Of a stretch of DNA of 64,000 nucleotides, positions 9,801-18,800 are shown one piece after another. The DNA lies in NCBI RefSeq assembly GCF_014904705.1, contig NZ_JACZCQ010000006.1, positions 434,001 through 498,000 on the forward strand, given 5' to 3'. How positions within the stretch are numbered: position 1 is the first letter of the stretch; each line of letters starts with the position of its first letter. This DNA comes from Nisaea sediminum (GTDB lineage: Bacteria; Pseudomonadota; Alphaproteobacteria; Thalassobaculales; Thalassobaculaceae). The translations under genes and the position numbers were made by a program. The notes under the pieces were generated by a model. It saw nothing but the letters and a program-made list of their open reading frames with translations, did no database searches and was not told the DNA's origin.

Positions 9801-12800
9801 CCACCGACAGCGGCTTCCGCATCACCGCGACGCGCGCGCTGGGAGACGGCAGCCGCAGCGAGCCGAGCGTCGACAATGTGACCACGAGCTCCGACGGCCT
9901 CGGCGTCGACGGCAATACCGGCGGTCCTGGCGGTCAGCTCGGCTACGATCCGGGTCTCGGCTTCTCCGAGGAACTGATCGTCGAATTCGACAACATGGCG
10001 ACCGGCGCGAGCGTCGAGATCACCCGCCTCTTCCAGAACGAGGGCAGCGGCGGCGAGCAGGGTCACTGGACGGCCTGGCGCGACGGTCAGCTGGTCGGCG
10101 AGTCCGACTTCCAGGCCGGCAGCGGCAGCTCGGTCACGCTGTCGATCGATGTCGACGGCGGCTTCGACAAGCTGGTCTTCACCGCGACCGATTACGCGAA
10201 CGGTCCGAACGGCAGCAGCGACTCAAGCGACTATCTGGTCAAGAGCATCGAGTTCACCACCGAGAGCGAGGTCTCGCTCGGCGCCGACACGATCCTGGCG
10301 GAGGACGGCGACGATACCGTCGAGGCCGGATATGGTGACGACAGTGTAGACGGCGGATCCGGGAACGACCTGGTCGACGGCGGATCCGGTGACGACACGC
10401 TGCTCGGCGGCGATGGCGACGACACCATGACCGGCGGCGACGGCAACGACCTCGTCGACGGCGGCGCGGGCAACGACACGCTTACCGGTGCGGACGGCGA
10501 CGATACCGTCATCGGCGGGTCCGGCGACGACACGCTCGGCGGCGGTCTCGGAGACGACAGCCTCGACGGCGGTGCGGACAACGACACTCTGACGGCCGGC
10601 GACGGTACCGACACCCTTGTCGGCGGCAGCGGCGACGACCTCCTCGAAGGCGGCGCGGGCGGCGACGAACTGACCGGCGGCGACGGGGCGGACAGCTTCG
10701 TCGGCGATCTCTCCGATCTGAACGGCGACAGCATCGCCGACTACGATGCGGCCGAAGGCGATCTCGTGATCGCGAATGCGGAATTCGGCGACGACGCGGT
10801 CACCCTCTCCCACGCGAACGGGCAGACCACGGTCACCGTCGACGCGGGCGGCGAGAGCGCGACCTTTACGGTCAACGGCGAATACAACTCCGTCACCACG
10901 ACGACGGAGAACGGCGCCACCTCCATCAGCTTCTCGCCGGACGTCACCGCGACGCCGGGCGATGACAGCCTCGTCGGCACGGACGGCGACGACACCATCA
11001 CCGGCCTGGCGGGCAACGACACCATCGACGGCGGTGACGGAAACGATCTCGTCGACGGCATGGACGGAAATGACACAGTCACCGGCGGCGCGGGCGACGA
11101 CACCGTGCTCGGAGGCGACGGAGAAGACACGCTCGGCGGCGGCCTCGGCGATGACAGCCTCGACGGCGGCGCGGACAACGACACCCTGACGGCCGGCGCC
11201 GGCAACGACACGCTGGTCGGCGGCACGGGTGACGACATCCTGGAAGGCGGCGCGGATAACGACCGGCTTTCGGGCGGCGACGGCAGCGACAGCCTTTCGG
11301 GCGACGACGGAGATGACACGCTTTCCGGCGGCGCGGACAACGACGTCCTGGCCGGCGCTGACGGTGACGACTCGCTAGATGGCGGTACCGGCAACGACCT
11401 GCTGCAGGGCGGGGCCGGCAGCGACACGATCGAAGGCGGCGACGGCGACGATACCGTCGAGGGCGGCGAAGGAGGTGACCTGGTTCGGGGCGACGCTGGT
11501 GATGACGTTCTTCGTGGCGATGCCGGCGACGATCTCCTCGAAGGCGGCAGCGGTAACGACACGCTTGACGGCGGTGACGGCAACGATTTCCTTCTCGGCG
11601 GCGATGGTGACGACCTGGTCGACGGCGGCGAAGGCGAGGACAACCTGATCGGCGATGCCGGCGACGATACGCTTCAGGGCGGCGCGGCCGACGATAGGCT
11701 CGATGCGGGCGACGGCAACGACACGCTTGAGGGCGACGACGGCAGTGACACTCTTTCCGGCGGCGCGGGCAACGACGCGCTGGTTGGCGGCGCGGATAAC
11801 GACATTCTCCAAGGCGGCACGGGCGGCGACGAACTGACTGGCGGCGACGGCGCGGACAGCTTCGTCGGCGACGTCTCGGATCTCGATGGCGACGTGATCA
11901 CCGACTATGACGCCGACGAGGGCGATCTGGTTATCGCCAACGCCGAGTTCGGCGATGACGCGGTCAGCCTCGACTATGCGAACGGCCAGACCACTGTCAC
12001 GATCGATGCGGGCGGCGAGCAGGCGACCTTTACGGTCAACGGCGAATATCACTCCGTTACAACCACAACGGAAAACGGCGCCACCGCCATCAGCTTCTCG
12101 CCGGACGTCACCGCGACCCCGGGCGACGACAGCCTGGTCGGCACCAGCGGCGACGACACGATCACCGGTCTAGCCGGCAATGACACCATCGACGGCGGCG
12201 ACGGCAACGACTTCCTCGACGGCATGGACGGCGACGATACCGTCACCGGCGGCAATGGCGACGACACCGTGCTCGGCGGGGCCGGAAACGACACGCTCGG
12301 TGGCGGCCTCGGCGATGACAGCCTCGACGGCGGCAGCGGCGACGACATCCTGACGGCGGGCCAGGGCAACGACACACTCGACGGCGGCGACGGCAACGAT
12401 CTGGTCGATGGCGGGCTCGGCGACGATACCGTCACCGGCGGCGCGGGCGACGACACCGTGCTCGGAGGTGAAGGCAACGACACGCTCGGCGGCGGAGACG
12501 GAAACGACATCCTGTCCGGCCATACCGGCGACGATGTCCTCACCGCAGGCGCGGGCGAGGACACACTGTCCGGCGGCGACGGCAACGATGTGCTCGAGGG
12601 CGGCGACGGCAATGACAGCCTCGACGGCCATACCGGCGACGACACGATGTCCGGCGACGCGGGCGACGACACGCTCTCCGCCGGCAACGGCGACGACGTG
12701 CTCGATGGCGGCAGCGGCAACGACAGCCTCGACGGCCATACCGGTAACGACTCGATGGACGGCGGCGAGGGCGACGACACGTTGGTCGCGGGCGACGGCA

Positions 12801-15800
12801 GCGACACGCTGGCCGGCGGTGCGGGTAATGACAACCTTGACGGCGGTACCGGAAACGACGCGCTTGCGGGCGGCGACGGCGACGACAGCCTGGTCGGCGG
12901 CAACGGCGCCGATATGCTGGATGGCGGCGCCGGCAGCGATACGCTCGAGGGCGGCGAAGGCACGGACACGCTGATCGGCGGCGCGGACGCGGACGAACTC
13001 TCCGGCGGCATCGGCGACGATGTGCTCTCGGGCGGCGACGACGACGACGTTCTCGAAGGCGGCCAGGGCAGCGACGTGCTGGCCGGCGGCGGCGGGGCGG
13101 ACAGCTTCGTCGGCAGCCTGACGGACCTGAACGGCGACAGCATCACCGATTACGATCCGGAAGAGGGCGATCTGGTCATCGCCAACGCCGAATTCGACGA
13201 GAGCGCGGTCTCGCTCAGCTACGAGAACGGCGAAACCACGGTCCGGATCGATGCGGGCGGCGACGGCAGCACCGACGCCACTTTCACCCTGACCGGCGAG
13301 TTCCATTCGGTCACTGCGGTGACGGACGGCGGCAGCACCTCCCTCTCCTTCTCGCCGGACATCACCGCCTCCGAGGGCGATGACAGCCTGACCGGCACCG
13401 AGGGCGACGACACCATCACCGGACTCGGCGGCGACGACACGATCGACGGCGGCGACGGTAACGACCTGGTCGACGGCGGTGACGGAAACGACACCGTAAC
13501 CGGCGGCGCAGGCGACGACACCGTGCTCGGCGGCGCGGGTGAGGACACGCTCGGCGGCGGCGACGGCAATGACAGTCTCGACGGCGGTACCGGCAACGAC
13601 ACGCTGACCGCGGGTGCGGGCGAGGACACGCTCGACGGCGGCAGTGGAAACGACGTGCTCGAAGGCGGCGACGGCAACGACGTCCTTTCCGGCAATGACG
13701 GCAACGACAAGCTTTCCGGCGACGCGGGCGACGACAGCCTCGAAGGCGGCGCAGGCAACGACACGCTGGTCGGCGGCACGGGCTCCGACACGCTCGCGGG
13801 CGGCGACGGGCGCGACAATCTGAACGGCGGCGAGGACGGCGACCTCTATCAGTGGAACGCCGACTCCGGCAGCGCCATCCGCCACTACCAGACCGGTGAT
13901 CCGGAAAACCCGACCCTGCTCGGCGACGCGGAGAGCTTCCAGCCGACCGATCCGGGCCACGCCCAGTACGACAATTACTTCGATGATGGCGTCAATGGCG
14001 TCGACACGCTGACCGGTACGGACGGCAACGACAATATCGCCCTCGATTTCGGCGGCGAGCGCCTTGGCGGCATAGAGGTGATCGACGGCGGCGCCGGCGA
14101 CGACGTGCTCGACCTCGCCAGCAACCGCTACGATTACCAGGACGCGACCCTGATCGGCGGCGACGGCAACGATGTGCTCTGGGGCAACCAGGGCGACGAC
14201 TCCCTCGACGGCGGCGCCGACAATGACTGGCTCGCGGGCAATTCCGGCAACGACGCACTGGATGGCGGAGACGGCGACGACCGGCTCGACGGCAACAGCG
14301 GCGACGACAGCCTCGAGGGCGGCGCCGGTGCGGATACGCTGAACGGCGGCACCGGCACGGATACCCTCGTCGGCGGCGAAGGCCAGGATCTCTTCCGCGG
14401 CACCGCGGCCGAGCTCGACGGCGACACGCTCGAGGATTACCAGGGCGGCGAAACGGTCCGCGTGACCGATGCAAGCCTGGATGCGGACGACATCACCCTG
14501 ACCGTCGCAAACGGCCGGACCACGGTCGAGATCGACGGCGGCGGCGCCGATGCCAGCTTCACCATCGACGGCGAATATCGCGGCGTCATCGCCACCGGAA
14601 ACGGCGGCGGCACCGATCTCGTCTTCACCGAGGAAGTGCAGGGCCGGGTCATCATCGGCACGCCGCATTCCGACGACATCACCGGGACCGAAGGCGGCGA
14701 TACCGTCTCCGCACTGCAGAGCAACGACACGGTGCATGGCGGCGAAGGCGACGACGTCGTCTACGGTAATCAGGGCAATGACAGCATCTTCGGCGAGGAT
14801 GGCGACGACCTGCTGGACGGCGGCGAAGGCGGCGACGTGCTTGACGGCGGAAGCGGCAATGACACGCTCGTCGGCGATCAAGGGAACGACGCACTCAGTG
14901 GTGGCGACGGCGACGACAGCCTCGACGGTGGCAATGGCTGGGACCACATGGTCGGCGGCGACGGGAACGACACCCTTCGGGGAGGCCAGGACCATGACCA
15001 GCTGACCGGTGGCGCTGGCAACGATGTGCTCTACGGGGATCAGGGCTACGACAAGATCACTGGCGGCGAGGGCGACGATCTGATCGACGGTGGCGATCAG
15101 GATGACCGTCTTAGCGGCGATGCCGGCGAAGACACCATGATGGGCGGTGACGGAAGAGACACGATCGATGGCGGAGACGGAAACGACTCCCTCGATGGTG
15201 GCGAAGGCGACGACCATCTGTCCGCCGGCGATGGCGATGACACTGTCTATGGTGGCGGCGGCAGCGACTATCTCGTCGCGGGCAAGGGCGATGACAACGT
15301 CGATGGCGGCGACGGCAACGATTTGATCCGCGGCAATGACGGCAACGACGTGCTTTCCGGCGGCATCGGCGCGGACACGATCGACGGCGGCGATGGCGAT
15401 GATGCGGTATTCGGCAATGACGGAAACGACACGCTCACCGGCGGCGACGGGAATGACATTGTCTATGGCGGCGACGGCCGCGACAGCCTCGGCGGCGGAC
15501 GCGGCGACGACACGCTGGACGGCGGCACGGGCAACGACATCCTGACCGCGGGCAGCGGCAACGACCTGCTCCGGGGCGGCGACGGAAACGACTGGATCGA
15601 AGGCGAATCCGGCAGCGATACCCTCGAGGGCGGCGCGGGCGCGGACACCTTCTTCGGCACGCTCTCCGAACTCGATGGCGACACGCTGGCCGACTACAGT
15701 GCCGAAGACGGCGACCTGGTGATCGCCAATTGCCGCTTCGACGAGGACGACGTCACGCTGACGGTCGAGAACGGGAACACCACGGTCTCGATCGACACCA

Positions 15801-18800
15801 ACGGCAATGGCCGTCCGGAAGCGGTCTTCACCATGACCGGCGTCTTCACCGCGGTCGAAACCTCCTACGCCTACGGCAAGACGACGATGAGCTTCACCGC
15901 GGCGGAGCCGGCAGAGCTCTCCGCGACCGAAGGCGACGACAGCCTCAGCGGCAACATGCTCGACGACACGATCGACGGGCTCGGCGGCAACGACACGATC
16001 GACGGCGGCGACGGCAACGACCTGCTGTCCGGCGGTGCGGGCAACGATACTGTCACCGGCGCGGCCGGCGACGATACGGTGCTCGGTAACGCGGGCGACG
16101 ACACGCTCGGCGGCGGTACCGGAAACGATCTGCTCGACGGCGGCACAGGCAACGACACGCTGACTGCCGGCGCCGGTGAGGACACGCTGAGCGGCGGCCT
16201 CGGCAGCGACCGTCTCGAAGGCGGCGATGGCAACGATACGCTCTATGGCGACGGCGCGACCGCGGCCGCCGGCGAGCCCGAGACCATCCGCATCGACAGC
16301 TCCAACTTCGGCGAGACCGGCAGCGGCTTTACCGTGACCGCGACCCGCGCGCTGGAGAACGGCAGCCAGAGCGATGCCAGCGTCGACAATATCGTCGTAG
16401 AACGCGACGCGCTCGGCGTCGAAGGCACGATGACCCCGGGCGGAATCCCGGACCAGCTCGGCTACGACCCGGCGCTCGGCTTCTCCGAGGAGCTGATCGT
16501 CGATTTCGACGACATCGCCAACGGCGCGTCTGTCGAAATCCTCCGGCTGTTCTCCAACGAGGGGAACGGCGGCGAGCAGGGTCACTGGGCGGCCTATCGC
16601 GACGGACAGCTGGTCGGCGAGGCGGACTTCACCGCGGCGAGCGGCGACGAGACCACCGTCTCCATCAATGTGGACGGCGGCTTCGACAGGCTGGTCTTCT
16701 CCGCGACCGACTATGCGGGCGGCGACGACGGCAACGCACATGACAGCAGCGACTATCTGATCCGGAGCATTGAGGTCACCACCGACCCGACCGCCTCGGC
16801 TGCGGCCGACGACACCCTGATCGGCGGCGACGGGGACGATTACGCCGCCGGCCAGCAGGGCAACGACGTGATCGATGGCGGCGCGGGCAACGATCGGCTG
16901 GAAGGCGGCGACGGCAACGACACCTTGATCGGCGGCGATGCGGATACGACCGAGCAGCTCGGTGCGGAGCTGATCGTCAACGGCGACTTCGAGAACCTGC
17001 CCGGCTCCCTGCAGCACGGAAACTGGGGAACCTTCACAGCGGTCGACGGCTGGACCGCCGAGGACCTCACCCCGACAACGGGCGGCACGGCGCCGATCGA
17101 GATCCAGCGCGGCGTGCTCGACGGCGCACCGGAACAGCCGGACGACTGGGCGGACGACAACCACGTCGCCGAGCTCGACAGCCACCCGGAGAACGGCGGT
17201 ACTTCCGGCGATACCAATGTGCTGATGGCGCAGACGGTCCAGGTGGCCGATGACGGCGAATTCCGCTTCAGCTTCGATTTCGCGGCCCGCGAGCGCGGCG
17301 GCCAGATCTCCGAGACCAGCGAGCTGACGGTCTGGGTCGACGGTCAGAAGGTTCTGGAAATCGACGACGCCGCCAAGGAATGGACACATCAGACGCTGAC
17401 CGTCAGCCTGACGGCGGGCGCCCACGTGATCGCCTTCAGCGGCGGCGACGCCGACGGCACCTCGGACCAGTACGGCGCGTTGATCGACAATGTCTCGCTG
17501 CGCCAGATCATGGATGCCGAGCCGAACGACACGCTCGTCGGCGGTGACGGTGACGACGTGCTCTCCGGCGGGACCGGCGCGGACGTGCTCAGCGGCGGCA
17601 GCGGCAGCGACATCTTCCGCGGTTCGGCGGCGGAACTCGAAGGCGACCGGATCGAGGATTATTCCGACGGCGACTCCATCGTCCTGACCGGGGTCGAGCT
17701 CGGCGACGGCGATGTCAGCCTGATGGCCGACGGCGCGAACACCCGCGTCTGGCTCGACACCGACAAGGACGGCGTGCCGGATACCTCCTTCCTGCTGACC
17801 GGTTCGTTCGAGAGCGTCACGGTCTCCGGCAACGGCGATACCACCCTCACCTTCTCGGCGGAAGCTGTCGAGGAGGAGCCGGAGGATGACGCGATCACCG
17901 GCACCGCGGGCGACGATGTCCTGACGGCGACGGAAGAGGACGATGTGCTCGACGGCCTCGCCGGAAACGACACGATCGACGGCCTCGGCGGCAATGACGT
18001 GATCTATGGCGGCGACGGAAGCGACCGGGTCACCGGCGGCAGCGGCGCGGACAGCCTGCATGGCGGCGACGGCAGCGACAGCCTCTATGCCGACAGCGAC
18101 GATGCGGTGATCGACGGCGGTGCCGGCTTCGACCGGGCCTTCATCGACATTCGCGAAGCGCGCAGCGGCGCCGACTTCCAGAATGTCGAGCAGATCGAGC
18201 TGACCTCGAACGCGGGTTGGGAGTCCGGCCACAGGCTTCTGGCCGCGACCGATCTCGACGGCGACGGCGACGACGACATGCTGTGGCACAATGCCTCCAC
18301 CGGCCGCGTCATGGCCTGGGAGATGGAAGGCTCGGTCAGCGTCGAGCGCAGCTTCATCGGCAATCTCGACGGCAACTGGACGGTCGAGGCGATCGAAGAC
18401 TTCAACGGCGACGGCACGAAGGATCTGCTGATCCGCAACGGCGCCAACGACGCGGTCTCGGTCTGGGAGATGGACGGTATCTCGCAGCCGTCCAAGGGCT
18501 TCTCCGGCTTCCTCGGCAACGATTGGGAAATCCTCGGCACCGGCGATTTCGACGGCAACGGCAAGATGGACTTCATCGCCCGCAACACCGCGAACGATGC
18601 CGCTTCCGTCTGGCGCATGGACGGCGCGACCCCGGTCGAGAAGAGCTTCGCCGGCACGATCGGCACCGACGAGACGCTGGAAGCGGTGGCCGACTTCAAC
18701 GGCGACGGCAAGGACGATCTGCTGATCCGCAACGGCAGCGACAATTCCGTCTCGGTCTGGGAAATGAACGGCGGCACCGCCTCCGCGAAGAACTTTGCCG

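Noticed and set aside
4394-10066. Long antisense open frame (about 1890 codons) opposite giant 1
   Set aside because: Translation is a monotonous Val/Ala/Arg pattern produced by reading GGC/GAC-rich RTX codons backwards. It has no domain and no ribosome site, and the + frame has clear domains.
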